A stretch of 64,000 nt of DNA from Haloplanus litoreus (GCF_042677945.1 NZ_JBHUDN010000009.1); one strand, 5' to 3'. Positions 25,083-34,995 are shown, counted from the stretch's first letter. Notes: a model not told the origin generated them from the letters alone. Translations and numbers: made by a program.

Positions 25083-26576
25083 TCACTCGTCGTCGCCGTC
25101 CGGCCGCGCCCCCAGCGGTTCGACCGTCACCGACGCGGGGAGCAAGGCGAGCGCCGAGTCCGGCCAGCCGTCGTGTGCGACGGTCACGTCCGTGTCGGGG
25201 TTGGCGTCGGCGAGGCTCGCGACCCCTCGGGCGGCGGCCTCGTGGGCGGCCCGGTCGAGTCGGTCAGGGAGTTCGGCGGTGAACGGGTACGTCTCGGAGA
25301 GCGCCCGGGGGACCGGACCGAAGGGTGGTAGAAGTCGCCACGCGGCGTCGAACCGGTCGCCCGTGGGCGCGTTGCCCTCGGTGAGGAGCAGGGTCTCGGG
25401 CGCGTCGAGTCGGTCGAGTCGGTCGTGGTGGCGCACCACCTCCGGCCGACGGGCGCTCTCGGCCGAGCAGTAGAAAAAGGAGCCCTTCGAGGCGGGATCG
25501 GCACGTTCGATCTGTCGGGCGTGATCCAGGAGCGCCCGGTAGCCGTCGAGCATCGTGGGGTGGCCGCGGGCGCGCGTCTCGACGAGTTCGAGGAGGTTGC
25601 CCTCGCGGATGGCGTCTTTGATCCGGCGCATCTCGCCGAAGGAGACGTGGAGGTTGTGCTCGGCCAGCAAGCGTTCGCGCTCGCCGTCGGGTTCGGCGCG
25701 CAGGTCGTCGGGCGAGCGCGAGGTACAGATCGGACACTCGCAGGGGAAGTAGTCGACGTCGCCGAGGTGACGCGTCCCGCGGACGGTGAGATAGCGGTCG
25801 TCGCGGGCGTAGATGGCGTAGGCGGCCGAGTCGAAGAGGTCACAGCCCATCGCCACCGCCAGCGCGAACATCATCGGGTGACCGGCGCCGAAGAGGTGGA
25901 CTGGCCGATCGGCGCCCAGGCCGCGCTTGGCGGCCGCGACCACGTCCACGACGTCGGCGTAGCGGTACTCGTTCATCAGGGGGACGACGGCGCCGACGGG
26001 GAACACGTCGAGGTCGGTGCCGTCGGCGTGGCGGGCGGCGGCCTCCCTGAGGTCGAGGTGGGTCGACCCCTGAACCGGTGCGTTGACGAGCATCTCGCCG
26101 GTGTCGACGGCCTCGGCGTCCGCGAGCGCCTGCTCGGTCGTCTCCAGATCCGACTCGGCCGTCTCGCGGGTGGCGTCGGGCGGCGTCGGCACGTCGACGG
26201 GTGTCGCCACGTCCGACCCGATGGCGTGCTGGAACTCCAGAATCTCGCGGGTCGTCACGTCGATATCGCCGTACTCGGCCAACTGAAAGGAGCCGGAGTC
26301 GGTGACGATTGCGCCGGAGAACTCGAGCATCTCGTGCAGGCCCTCGTCGAGTGCCCGTTCGCGGAGATCGTCGGTGCCGCGGATGATGTAGGCGTTGGTG
26401 ATGAGAATCTCGGCGCCGAACTCGGCTTCGAGGCGGGCGGGCGACACCGTCCGGATGTTCGGGTTGATGACGGGAAGCAGCGCCGGCGTCTCGACGGTCC
26501 GCCCGGCACGGGGCACGGTCAACTCCCCGATCCGACCCAGGGCGTCGCCGTCTCGCATCTCGAAGGGGGCGCGCAT
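25083..26576 (-). CDS. tgtA: tRNA-guanine(15) transglycosylase TgtA (archaeosine)
   Basis: This 497-residue TIM-barrel enzyme exchanges guanine 15 of tRNA for preQ0, the entry step to archaeosine. Visible motifs include TDSGSFQLAEYGDIDV around the catalytic Asp, the substrate segment HLFGAGHPMMFALAVAMGCDLFDSAAYA, and the zinc site CECPIC. The C-terminal region extends beyond the catalytic domain, as is usual for archaeal forms. A second in-frame ATG six codons in is an alternative start. Its pathway partner arcS is nearby. Confidence 0.95.
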   Translation of the reverse strand: MRAPFEMRDGDALGRIGELTVPRAGRTVETPALLPVINPNIRTVSPARLEAEFGAEILITNAYIIRGTDDLRERALDEGLHEMLEFSGAIVTDSGSFQLAEYGDIDVTTREILEFQHAIGSDVATPVDVPTPPDATRETAESDLETTEQALADAEAVDTGEMLVNAPVQGSTHLDLREAAARHADGTDLDVFPVGAVVPLMNEYRYADVVDVVAAAKRGLGADRPVHLFGAGHPMMFALAVAMGCDLFDSAAYAIYARDDRYLTVRGTRHLGDVDYFPCECPICTSRSPDDLRAEPDGERERLLAEHNLHVSFGEMRRIKDAIREGNLLELVETRARGHPTMLDGYRALLDHARQIERADPASKGSFFYCSAESARRPEVVRHHDRLDRLDAPETLLLTEGNAPTGDRFDAAWRLLPPFGPVPRALSETYPFTAELPDRLDRAAHEAAARGVASLADANPDTDVTVAHDGWPDSALALLPASVTVEPLGARPDGDDE

Positions 26577-26639
26577 ACCGCCACCATTCGGGCCGCCGCG
26601 GTAAGGGTTCCGCTCCGCGCCGGTCCCCGTCGTCGACGC

Positions 26640-27455
26640 CTACACCGGGAGCGCGGCCACGCAGTCGGTGAGGAGGGCCGCCCCGCCCGTCCCCGGATCC
26701 TCGGGGAGCGCCCCCGATTCGGAGAGTCGGAACGCCAGATACGCGAGCGAGAACAGCGTCGCGTTGTACGCGCCGTGGACGAGTGCGGGCACGACGAGGT
26801 TGTCCGTGAGTTCGTAGACGGTGCCGAAGACGAGGGCGGGGAAGAAGAGAATCGTCACCGTGACTAGGCGCCCGCCGGCGCCCCCGGTCAACGCGACGAA
26901 GTGGATGGCCGCGAAGAGGGCGCTCGCGAGGACGACGCCCGGCACCGGATCGAACGTCTCGCGGAGGCGTCCCTGAACGATGCCGCGAAAGAGCAGTTCC
27001 TCCCCGGGACCGATGAGGAGGAAGGAGGCGGGGATCAGCCACAGGAGGACGGTCGGGTCGGCGCTGGCGAACTCGCCGACCTGGTTCTCGCCGGCGGGAA
27101 CGCCGGTCATACTGATGATGACCGCGCCGGTGATGGCGGCCAGGAGCGCCATCACGTACCCGACGACGACGGCGAGGAGGTCCCGGGTCGAGGGGAGATG
27201 GACGCCCAGGTCGGCGAGGGTCCACCCGCGGACGAGGAGGTAGCCGACCGCGACGCCGCCGAAGGCGACGCCCTGTACCGACACGAGCGAGACGACGAGG
27301 AGGGCGAGCGGCGACGGCTCCATCCCGAGACCGACCAGGAGCAGGGAGAGGGCGAGTACGAGACCGACGCCGGCGCCGAGGCCGATACCGGACACAAGCA
27401 GGGCGACCACGACCGCCCACAGGCGGGCGACCGTTCGGTCGTCGAACGAGGGCAT
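26640..27455 (-). CDS. CPBP family intramembrane metalloprotease
   Basis: The 271 residues start MPSFDDRTVARL at 27455. Eight or so hydrophobic helices carry the CPBP/Abi motifs: EELLFRG (motif 1), FAAIHF (motif 2) and HGAYNAT (motif 3), which bind the catalytic metal in the membrane. Relatives process prenylated proteins or give bacteriocin resistance; in haloarchaea the substrates are unknown. It is a single gene between tgtA and the dehydratase. Confidence 0.88.
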   Translation of the reverse strand: MPSFDDRTVARLWAVVVALLVSGIGLGAGVGLVLALSLLLVGLGMEPSPLALLVVSLVSVQGVAFGGVAVGYLLVRGWTLADLGVHLPSTRDLLAVVVGYVMALLAAITGAVIISMTGVPAGENQVGEFASADPTVLLWLIPASFLLIGPGEELLFRGIVQGRLRETFDPVPGVVLASALFAAIHFVALTGGAGGRLVTVTILFFPALVFGTVYELTDNLVVPALVHGAYNATLFSLAYLAFRLSESGALPEDPGTGGAALLTDCVAALPV

Positions 27456-27582
27456 ACGAACCCGTGGGACCGCGAGCCTCGAAAAGGTTCGCTCCGGCGA
27501 CGGGATTCGCGCGACGACTCGACGACCCACGTGGTCCGGGGAGACGACGTCCCGTCGAACGGCGCGAGCGGAGGGTTCGCTG

Positions 27583-27659
27583 GCACGACGCGGCTACGCC
27601 TCGTCGAACACCGTGAATCGAAGATCCACGAGCACGACGCGGCTACGCCTCGTCGAACA
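27583..27659. repeat. 28-bp direct repeat at the end of the dehydratase gene
   Basis: Copies at 27583-27610 and 27632-27659 are identical. The inner copy holds the last 17 coding bases and stop of the gene ending at 27643. The outer copy repeats that gene end 49 bases downstream. Confidence 0.9.
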
Positions 27660-28890
27660 ACTCCTCGCCCTCGACCATGTGCTCCTCGACGGCGTCGAGA
27701 TCCAGCGTCAGTCCGAGTCCGGGTTTCTCGGGGACGGCCATTCGACCGCCCTCGATGAGGCCGTCCTCCTCGACCAGATCCTCCCACCAGCCGAGCTGGT
27801 AGGAGTGATACTCCAGGGCGAGCGAGTTGGGGATGGCCGCGGCGACGTGGGCCGAGGCCATCGTCCCGATCGGCGAGGAGACGTTGTGCATCGCGACCGG
27901 GATGTAGTACATGTCGGCCAGATCGGCGATCTTACGGGTTTCACGCATTCCCCCCACACGCGGCAGATCGGGGGCGACGATGTCGACGGCCTGCGGTTCG
28001 AGGAGCGTCCGCTGACCGAACTTGCGGTAGACGTTCTCGCCGACGGCGATGGGCGTCGTCGTGGACCGTGTAACCGCCTCCTGCACGTCGTGATTTTCCG
28101 GGGGGACGGGATCTTCGAGCCACCACACGTCGTAGGCTTCGAGTTCGCTCGCGAGGCGCTTGGCCGAGTTGGCCGTGAACGCCCAGTGACAGTCGAAGGC
28201 GACGTCGGCGCTGTCGCCGACCGTCTCGCAGACTTCCTTCACGATGTCGACCTTGTGGTCGACCTCCGGCCCGCGGAGGTGGCGGTTCGCGCGGTCCTTC
28301 TCGTGGCCCGAGGGCACGTCGAGGTCGAACTTGATCGCGTCGTAGCCCAGTTCCGAGACGACGCGTTTCGCCTCCGCGGCGTTCGACTCGGGTTCGGACT
28401 CGTCGCCGGCGTGGCAGTCGCAGTAGACCCGCACCTCGTCGCGGTACTTCCCGCCGACGAGCTGGTAAGCCGGCACGTCGAGGAGTTTGCCGGCGAGGTC
28501 GTGCAGCGCGATTTCGATCCCGGAGATCGCGGAGACGACTTTACCGGAGATGGAGCCTTCGCCGCTCATCTTCTGGATGAGATGTTCGTAGAGGCGGTCG
28601 ATATCGAGCGGATTCTCCCCGACGACGAACGGTTTCATCCGCTCGATGATCGCCGTTTCGCCGCCGCCCCAGTAGGACTCGCCGGTGCCGACGACGCCGG
28701 CGTCCGTGTAGACGCGGACCAGGATCCACGGGTAGTTGCCGTCCACCATCGTCGTCTGGACGTCGGTGATCTCTACATCCCGGGGGCCGCGGTCCGCCGA
28801 GAGACCCATCGTCGACGACGACAGATCGCGCATCGTATACTCCGCATTCGGATCGTGGAGAGAGTCGTACTCAACCATCGTATCCGGCAT
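27643..28890 (-). CDS. Enolase-superfamily sugar-acid dehydratase-like enzyme (MR/MLE)
   Basis: The 415 residues fit the mandelate racemase/muconate-lactonizing family. Metal ligands can be read in order: Asp of AFDCHW, Glu of WLEDP, Glu of AVGENV. The catalytic His is in VAMHNVSSP and a Lys in AIKFDLDV. The family pattern is closest to gluconate/galactonate/xylonate dehydratases that make 2-keto-3-deoxy sugar acids in haloarchaeal sugar breakdown. Exact substrate is undetermined. The start may instead be the ATG four codons in. It is divergent from pepF. Confidence 0.85.
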   Translation of the reverse strand: MPDTMVEYDSLHDPNAEYTMRDLSSSTMGLSADRGPRDVEITDVQTTMVDGNYPWILVRVYTDAGVVGTGESYWGGGETAIIERMKPFVVGENPLDIDRLYEHLIQKMSGEGSISGKVVSAISGIEIALHDLAGKLLDVPAYQLVGGKYRDEVRVYCDCHAGDESEPESNAAEAKRVVSELGYDAIKFDLDVPSGHEKDRANRHLRGPEVDHKVDIVKEVCETVGDSADVAFDCHWAFTANSAKRLASELEAYDVWWLEDPVPPENHDVQEAVTRSTTTPIAVGENVYRKFGQRTLLEPQAVDIVAPDLPRVGGMRETRKIADLADMYYIPVAMHNVSSPIGTMASAHVAAAIPNSLALEYHSYQLGWWEDLVEEDGLIEGGRMAVPEKPGLGLTLDLDAVEEHMVEGEELFDEA

Positions 28891-28966
28891 CGATGGGACT
28901 CAAAATAAACGTTGGGAGCGCCGAGAGTACGAACGCTTACGGCGACTGCCTCCCTACGGCCGGGCG

Positions 28967-30757
28967 ATGAGTTCGGTTCCCGAACGCAGCGACATCGACG
29001 CCGAGGACAAGTGGGATTTGGAGAGTATCTTCACCACCGACGAGGACTGGGAAGCCGCTTTCGAGGACGTCCGCGAGCGAGTGAACGACCTCGCCGACTA
29101 CGAGGGACGGGTCACGGAGAGTCCCGAGACGCTTCGCGAACTGCTCGAACTGCGCGAGGATCTACTCCGGGACGTCTCGAAAGTGTCGACCTACGCCAAC
29201 CTGCGGAGCAGCGAGGACACCCGCGAGAGCGAGTATCAGGCCATGTCGGCGCGTGCGGAGTCGCTCGCGGCCGACGCCCGGAGCGCCACGAGTTTTATCG
29301 AACCCGAACTGCAGGAACTCGACGCCGAAGCCGTCGAGGCGATCATGGAGGCGGAACCCGCACTGGCCGAGTACGAACACTACTTCGACGACGTGCTTCG
29401 GAGCAAGCCTCACACCCGCTCGAAGGAGGTGGAGGAACTGCTCGCGGACCTCTCCGACGTGACCGACGCAGCGAGCGACGTGTACTCCATGCTCTCGAAC
29501 GCGGACATGGAGTTCCCGACGGTCGAAGACCCGGAGGGCGAGTCGGTCGAAATCTCGCTTGGGAACTTCACCAACCTCCAGAAGCGGCCGAACCGCGAGT
29601 TCCGTCGCGAGGTTCACGAGGCGTTCTACGACCGCTGGGCGGACGTGCGAAACGGCGTCGGGACGGCGCTGAAAAAGAGCGTGACGGCGGACGTGAAACT
29701 CGCCCGTGCGCGAAACTACGACACCGCCCGCGAGGCGGCGCTCGACGGGCCGAACGTCCCGGTCGAGGTGTACGACACCCTCGTCGACACGGTGCGGGAG
29801 AACCTCGACTACCTCCACCGGCACGCCGACCTGAAGGCTGACGCTCTGGGGGTCGAGGACCTGCAGATGTGGGATCTCTACGCGCCGATGGCCGACGGCG
29901 ACCCACCGGAGATTCCCTACGAACAGGCGGTCGAGTACGTCGTCGACGCCGTCGAACCGCTGGGCGAACCGTACCAGGAGCGGATGGCCGAGGGGCTGGA
30001 CTCCCGGTGGGTGGACGTCTACGAGAACCGCGGCAAGCGCTCCGGCGCGTTCTCGGCGGGCACCTACGACACCCAGCCGTTCATCCTGATGAACTACCAA
30101 GACGACGTGGCCTCGATGTTCACGCTGGCCCACGAACTCGGGCACTCGATGCACTCCGAGTTGACCAACGAGGCTCAGCCCTGGCAGTACAGCGGGTACG
30201 ACATCTTCGTCGCCGAGGTGGCGAGTACGGTCAACGAGACGCTCCTGACCCACCACTTGCTGGAGACGGTGGAAGACGAGACCGTCCGCCGGCACGTCCT
30301 CGACGAGTATCTCGAACGCTTCCGGTCGACGCTGTACCGTCAGACCATGTTCGCGGAGTTCGAACTCCGCCTCCACGAGATCGTCGAGGAGGGCGGGGCA
30401 CTCACCGCCGACCGCTTCGACGAACTCTATCGCGAATTGAAGACGGACTTCTACGAACCGGCGGTCGTCGACGACCGCATCGCCCGCGAGTGGATGCGAA
30501 TCCCCCACTTCTACTACGGCTACTACGTCTACCAGTACAGCACGGGGATCAGTGCGGCGACGGCCATCGTCGAGCGCATCCGCGAGGAGGGGGAGTCGGC
30601 GGCCGAAGACTACCGCGAAGCCCTGCGTCTGGGCGGGAGTGCCTACCCGCTCGACGTTCTGGAGACGGCGGGCGTCGACATGCGAACGGCCGCCCCCATC
30701 GAAGACGCCCTCGGCGTGTACGGCACCTACCTCGACGAGATGGCGACGCTGATCTGA
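28967..30757 (+). CDS. pepF: M3-family oligoendopeptidase F
   Basis: This 596-residue zinc peptidase carries HELGHSMH, whose two His and nearby Glu form the active site, in the usual position about two-thirds along. It also has the family segments FSAGTYDTQPFILMNYQ before it and PHFYYGYYVYQYSTG near the end. PepF cleaves peptides of roughly 7-17 residues in the cytosol, recycling signal peptides or proteasome products. The panB gene follows on the same strand. The start at 28967 was chosen because upstream sequence overlaps the divergent gene. Confidence 0.93.
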   Translation: MSSVPERSDIDAEDKWDLESIFTTDEDWEAAFEDVRERVNDLADYEGRVTESPETLRELLELREDLLRDVSKVSTYANLRSSEDTRESEYQAMSARAESLAADARSATSFIEPELQELDAEAVEAIMEAEPALAEYEHYFDDVLRSKPHTRSKEVEELLADLSDVTDAASDVYSMLSNADMEFPTVEDPEGESVEISLGNFTNLQKRPNREFRREVHEAFYDRWADVRNGVGTALKKSVTADVKLARARNYDTAREAALDGPNVPVEVYDTLVDTVRENLDYLHRHADLKADALGVEDLQMWDLYAPMADGDPPEIPYEQAVEYVVDAVEPLGEPYQERMAEGLDSRWVDVYENRGKRSGAFSAGTYDTQPFILMNYQDDVASMFTLAHELGHSMHSELTNEAQPWQYSGYDIFVAEVASTVNETLLTHHLLETVEDETVRRHVLDEYLERFRSTLYRQTMFAEFELRLHEIVEEGGALTADRFDELYRELKTDFYEPAVVDDRIAREWMRIPHFYYGYYVYQYSTGISAATAIVERIREEGESAAEDYREALRLGGSAYPLDVLETAGVDMRTAAPIEDALGVYGTYLDEMATLI

Positions 30758-30943
30758 GCGCCGCGCAGGGGCACCTCGGCCGGCGCGTTCGCCGTCGAAA
30801 CGCCACGGACGACCGAGTAGCTATCGCGGCGGGGCGCAGGGCGTCGACGGCCGCGTGCGCCCCGAATCGGACGGAACGGGCGTCCGAGTGGGGTCGAACG
30901 CGTTACGTGGGCGCCGTCGGCGTCCGGCCGACGACCCAAAGGC

Positions 30944-30952
30944 ACATTTACG
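30944..30952 (+). promoter_or_regulatory. TATA-like element of panB
   Basis: ACATTTACG lies about 28 bases upstream of the panB ATG, the classic haloarchaeal spacing for a leaderless mRNA. Confidence 0.5.
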
Positions 30953-30976
30953 CCCACTCCTTAGCAGGCACAACCA

Positions 30977-32206
30977 ATGTCACGGAGTCCGTCGCTTCCG
31001 GATCGTCCACGCCTCGACCTCGATCCGGAGATGTCAGACGCGGAGCGTCTCGACGCCATCCGCCAGCACTACGAACGCATGGTCCGCGTCAACGAGGAAC
31101 TCTCGGAGCGACTCGACGAGACCGACGACCGCCGCGAAGAACTCATGGAGGAGGTCGACCACCTCAAGCGGCGCAACGAGGTGCTGAAGACGTCGTCGCT
31201 GTACGTCGCCACCGTCGAGGAGGTGGCCGACGAGGGAACCATCATCAAACAACACGGCAACAACCAGGAGGTGCTCACGGAACCGTCGCCGCGCATCCGC
31301 AAGGAACTCTCGGCGGGTGACCGCGTCGCCGTCAACGACTCCTTCAGCGTGCAGACCGTCCTCGACGACGAGACGGACTCCCGCGCTCAGGCGATGGAAG
31401 TCGAGGAGTCGCCGACGGTCTCCTACGACGACATCGGCGGCATCGACGACCAGGTTCGGGAGGTTCGCGAGGCCGTCGAGGACCCGCTTCTGACCCCCGA
31501 ACTGTTCGAGGAAGTCGGGGTCGACCCGCCGTCGGGCGTCCTCCTCCACGGCCCACCGGGGACGGGGAAGACGATGCTCGCGAAGGCCGTCGCCAACGAG
31601 ACGGACGCGACGTTCATCAAGATGGCCGGCTCCGAACTGGTCCGGAAGTTCATCGGCGAGGGGTCGCGGCTCGTCCGCGACCTGTTCGAACTCGCCGCCG
31701 ATCGTCAGCCGGCGGTCATCTTCATCGACGAGATCGACGCCGTCGCCGCCAAGCGGACGGACTCGAAGACCTCCGGCGACGCCGAGGTCCAGCGAACGAT
31801 GATGCAGCTGCTCTCGGAGATGGACGGGTTCGACGACCGGGGTGAGGTGCGCATCATGGCGGCCACCAACCGCTTCGACATGCTGGACGAGGCCATCCTC
31901 CGGCCCGGCCGGTTCGACCGTCTCATCGAGGTGCCGAAACCCGGTATCGAGGGGCGCGCACAGATCCTCCGCATCCACACCCGCGATATGAACGTCGACG
32001 ACGACGTGGACTTCGAGGAACTGGCCGACGACCTGGACGACTACAGCGGCGCCGACGTCGCCTCCCTCGCCACGGAGGCCGGGATGTTCGCCATCCGCGA
32101 CGAGCGCACCGAGGTCAGGATGCGCGACTTCCTCGACGCGAAGGCGAAAATCGAGGACAACGAGGACTCCGGCCCGGTCATGGCGTTCACCGACTACCAG
32201 TACTGA
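30977..32206 (+). CDS. panB: Proteasome-activating nucleotidase PanB
   Basis: This 409-residue AAA+ ATPase starts with a coiled coil (about residues 20-75) and an OB domain (about 75-135). Its ATPase has Walker A GPPGTGKT at 192-199, Walker B FIDEID and an arginine-finger region (LRPGRFDR). It unfolds proteins for the 20S proteasome. The N-terminus matches the haloarchaeal PanB rather than PanA paralogue. The last residues (DYQY) are aromatic but not a strict HbYX motif. It sits downstream of pepF, another peptide-degrading enzyme. Confidence 0.95.
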   Translation: MSRSPSLPDRPRLDLDPEMSDAERLDAIRQHYERMVRVNEELSERLDETDDRREELMEEVDHLKRRNEVLKTSSLYVATVEEVADEGTIIKQHGNNQEVLTEPSPRIRKELSAGDRVAVNDSFSVQTVLDDETDSRAQAMEVEESPTVSYDDIGGIDDQVREVREAVEDPLLTPELFEEVGVDPPSGVLLHGPPGTGKTMLAKAVANETDATFIKMAGSELVRKFIGEGSRLVRDLFELAADRQPAVIFIDEIDAVAAKRTDSKTSGDAEVQRTMMQLLSEMDGFDDRGEVRIMAATNRFDMLDEAILRPGRFDRLIEVPKPGIEGRAQILRIHTRDMNVDDDVDFEELADDLDDYSGADVASLATEAGMFAIRDERTEVRMRDFLDAKAKIEDNEDSGPVMAFTDYQY

Positions 32207-32312
32207 GCGGCCACCGGCGCGGCGATCCGAAGCCGGCGGTCCGTCGCCATGCGAGAGTATCACACGCTCCGACGGCTTTTTACCCAGGCTCCGCGTATCG
32301 TCGCCGACTCGG

Positions 32313-32696
32313 ATGAATGGAAACACGCCGTACGGAGGCGCACCCGGAGTAGTCGACGCGGGAAAGCGGTCGACGGACGTCGAACTCACACAGGACCAAC
32401 GACAGTCCCTCCAGTCAGCCGTGGCGGGAATCGTCTCGCAGACCCGCTCGTACCTCCCCGACAGTTACACGGTCGGATCGGAACTGTCCTACGGGTCGAA
32501 CGGACCGACGGCCACCGTCGCCGTCCGTCCCCCGGCCGGCCACCCGGTCAGCGCGGGATTCACGCCCGACCTGGACGACCTCGAGACCGGGATCGGTGCC
32601 GACGAACGGGACGAGGTGGCGCGCGGCCTGGCCGCGAGCGCCGCCCTCCAAGTGATGGATGCCGTCGGCGACGGCATCACGCCGACCGCCCGCTGA
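32313..32696 (+). CDS. Conserved haloarchaeal protein, DUF5811-like (127 aa)
   Basis: This small soluble protein has a Gly/Pro-rich N-terminus (MNGNTPYGGAPG) and an alpha/beta core (LTQDQRQSLQSAVAGIV ... TATVAVRPPAGHPVSAGF). It resembles the haloarchaeal DUF5811 family, recalled by pattern and not searched. Function unknown. Its last 20 bases overlap the convergent small membrane protein gene. Confidence 0.7.
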   Translation: MNGNTPYGGAPGVVDAGKRSTDVELTQDQRQSLQSAVAGIVSQTRSYLPDSYTVGSELSYGSNGPTATVAVRPPAGHPVSAGFTPDLDDLETGIGADERDEVARGLAASAALQVMDAVGDGITPTAR

Positions 32697-32916
32697 GGTC
32701 GGGCCGAGTCGGCGCTGCGGCGGTAATCGCGTAGCCGAACACCACTGCCGACGGGACGCTGCCGACGCCGACGCCCAGTTCTAGCGGTACACCCGTCAGT
32801 ACCGACGCGAACGCCCCCAGCAACAGGGGAAGCGGAAGCAGTACCAGCAACAGGTCGTACCGCGTCGGCGTCGTCGTCGCGGCGGTACTGTCGCTCCGGA
32901 TCGTTCGAACGCTCAT
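32677..32916 (-). CDS. Small membrane protein (79 aa)
   Basis: Two hydrophobic helices are predicted (about residues 21-43 and 47-66), joined by a short GVPLELGVGVGS turn. The N-terminus is Thr/Arg-rich and probably cytoplasmic. The family is not recognised. It is convergent with and overlapping the gene ending at 32696. Amino-acid use fits a real haloarchaeal membrane protein, but support is modest. Confidence 0.55.
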   Translation of the reverse strand: MSVRTIRSDSTAATTTPTRYDLLLVLLPLPLLLGAFASVLTGVPLELGVGVGSVPSAVVFGYAITAAAPTRPDLSGRSA

Positions 32917-33048
32917 CGGTACTCACCCCGTTCGTTACTCGTCCAGCCTCCGACTAAACTGTTTCTCAGAGGGTACTGAATCAGTCGAGGGAACGTCGAA
33001 AAAAGAGGTGCGAATAATATGCGTAGGTTGTCGACCGCTCGACGTCGC

Positions 33049-34851
33049 CTACTTCCCCCAGAACGGGTCCCGCCGCCGATGGTTGTCGAGGAAGCCCTGC
33101 AGCGCTTCGAGTTCGTCTGCGGGAATCTCGTCGGTGAGTTCCTGTTCGAGAATCTTCGCGTGTTTCTCGGGGAGGTCGACCCAGAGTTCGTCGCCCTCGT
33201 CGATCTGCCGACCGACGGTCGGGCCGTCGATGGCGACGCTGACGCGTTCGCCCGCCCGGGCCTCGGAGACGTCCTCGCCGTTCTTCTGGATGCCGCTGAG
33301 CTGGCCGAGACGCTCGAACTCGTTGCCGTCGAACCGACCGACGTAGGTGTTGTTCTTCAGGGTGCCGGAGAGCACCTCGACGCCCACGACGGCGGGGTTG
33401 TTCTGGCGGAAGACGTGATCGGGGAGGATCTGGAAGCGGGCGGGCCGGACGATTTTGTCGAGGACCGTCTCCTGCTGGGCACGTTGGCGTTCCTCGACGA
33501 ACGTCTCGTAATCCTCGACCAACTGGTAGATGACGTCGTCCCGGAACAGACGCACGTCGCTCTCCTCCAGTTCCCGTTCGGCGTTCGTGAGCACGTCCAC
33601 GTTGAACCCGAGGATGACCCGGTGTTCGGCCTCGGCGGCGGTGCTGGCGACGGCCACGTCGCGGGGGGCCACGTCGCCGACTTCGGCCCGGAGGATGGGC
33701 ACCTCCGCCTCAACGAGGGCGTTGGCCATGGCCTCCAGACTCCCGAGGGTGTCGGCTTTCACGACGACGCCCTCCTCCTCCGTGTCGACCTGAATCTCGG
33801 CGAGTTCGGACTCCACGTCCGCGATGACGGCCTCGCGGTCGCGGTCGCGAATCACCCGCACGGGGGCACCGGCCATGGCGTCGGCCAGGTCCGGCGCGGC
33901 GATTTTGACCCCGGCCGCCGCGGCGACCGAGTCGACCCGGTCGAACCGTTTTTCGGTTCTGATCTCCGCGAGCGGCTTCGGCTGGAGGAGTGCCCGCACC
34001 TCCGTGACGATGGGTTCCTGCATCCCCCCGACGACGATTTCGTCGCCCTCGCGGACGGTCCCGTCGTACATCACCACGTCGAGGGTGGTCCCGAAGCCTT
34101 TCTCCTCTTTGACTTCGAGGACCGTGCCCGCGCCGGGGCCCTCCACGTCGATTGCCATCTGGTCTTTCATATACCGCTGTGAGAGACCCATCAGGACGGT
34201 CAGGAGGTCGGGAACGCCCTCCCCGGTCACGGCGGAGACGGGGACGACGCCGACGTTGGCCTGGAAGTCCTGCACGCGCCAGTAGAGGTCCGCGGAGAAG
34301 CCCGAGTCCGACAGTTGGCCGATGATCTCGTAGAGATTCTCGTCGAGGCGGGAGCGTGCGCGGTCGCTCTGGGCCTCGTAGGTGGCCTGGATCGGCTCGC
34401 CCTCCTGTGGATTCCAGCCCGGCGTCGTGTCGATCTTGTTGGCCGCGACGATGAAGGGCGTCCCAGTCCGTTTGAGGATGTCGATGGCCTCCTCGGTCTG
34501 GGGCTGGAAGCCGTCGTTCACGTCGACGACGAGGACGGCGATGTCGGCGAGTGCGCCACCGCGCGAGCGGAGCGTCGAGAAGGAGTGGTGGCCGGGCGTG
34601 TCGATGAAGAGCAGCCCGGGCAGGTCGAAGTCGTCGGGATCGACGAGGCTGCCGGCGATTCCGGAGATAGTGTCGAGCGGGACGGCCGTCGCTCCGATGT
34701 GCTGCGTGATCGCCCCGGCCTCGCCCTCGCTGACCGCCGAGCCGCGAATCTTGTCGAGCAAGCTGGTCTTCCCGTGGTCGACGTGCCCGAGCACGGCGAC
34801 GATGGGGGTGCGAAGCGCCTCGGATCGGTCGCGTGTGTCCGAATCTGACAT
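33049..34851 (-). CDS. infB: Translation initiation factor aIF5B/IF-2
   Basis: The 600-residue GTPase shows G1 GHVDHGKT near the N-terminus, G3 DTPGHHSF and G4 NKID, then beta-barrel domains (TVLEVKEEKGFGTTLDVVMYDG) and a C-terminal initiator-tRNA-contacting region. It promotes subunit joining and initiator tRNA placement. Lack of a long N-terminal extension is typical of archaea. The ORF is open well upstream, but ATG 34851 starts the conserved region. It is divergent from the PRC-barrel/nob1 pair. Confidence 0.95.
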   Translation of the reverse strand: MSDSDTRDRSEALRTPIVAVLGHVDHGKTSLLDKIRGSAVSEGEAGAITQHIGATAVPLDTISGIAGSLVDPDDFDLPGLLFIDTPGHHSFSTLRSRGGALADIAVLVVDVNDGFQPQTEEAIDILKRTGTPFIVAANKIDTTPGWNPQEGEPIQATYEAQSDRARSRLDENLYEIIGQLSDSGFSADLYWRVQDFQANVGVVPVSAVTGEGVPDLLTVLMGLSQRYMKDQMAIDVEGPGAGTVLEVKEEKGFGTTLDVVMYDGTVREGDEIVVGGMQEPIVTEVRALLQPKPLAEIRTEKRFDRVDSVAAAAGVKIAAPDLADAMAGAPVRVIRDRDREAVIADVESELAEIQVDTEEEGVVVKADTLGSLEAMANALVEAEVPILRAEVGDVAPRDVAVASTAAEAEHRVILGFNVDVLTNAERELEESDVRLFRDDVIYQLVEDYETFVEERQRAQQETVLDKIVRPARFQILPDHVFRQNNPAVVGVEVLSGTLKNNTYVGRFDGNEFERLGQLSGIQKNGEDVSEARAGERVSVAIDGPTVGRQIDEGDELWVDLPEKHAKILEQELTDEIPADELEALQGFLDNHRRRDPFWGK

Positions 34852-34995
34852 AGTATCCCCCGACAGAACGTTCTTGTCGCTGAACAGCCGTGGACCGAAG
34901 TTAAGTCTTTCAACATTCCGGCGCCGTGCGGCCACGTCGGCCGCCCGACGGACGACCCCGTGGCGTTTAAGGTGGTTCCCGTGAATAGCACAGCC

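Noticed and set aside
28736..28966. N-terminal extension of PepF
   Set aside because: It overlaps the divergent dehydratase gene and has no homology to M3 peptidases.
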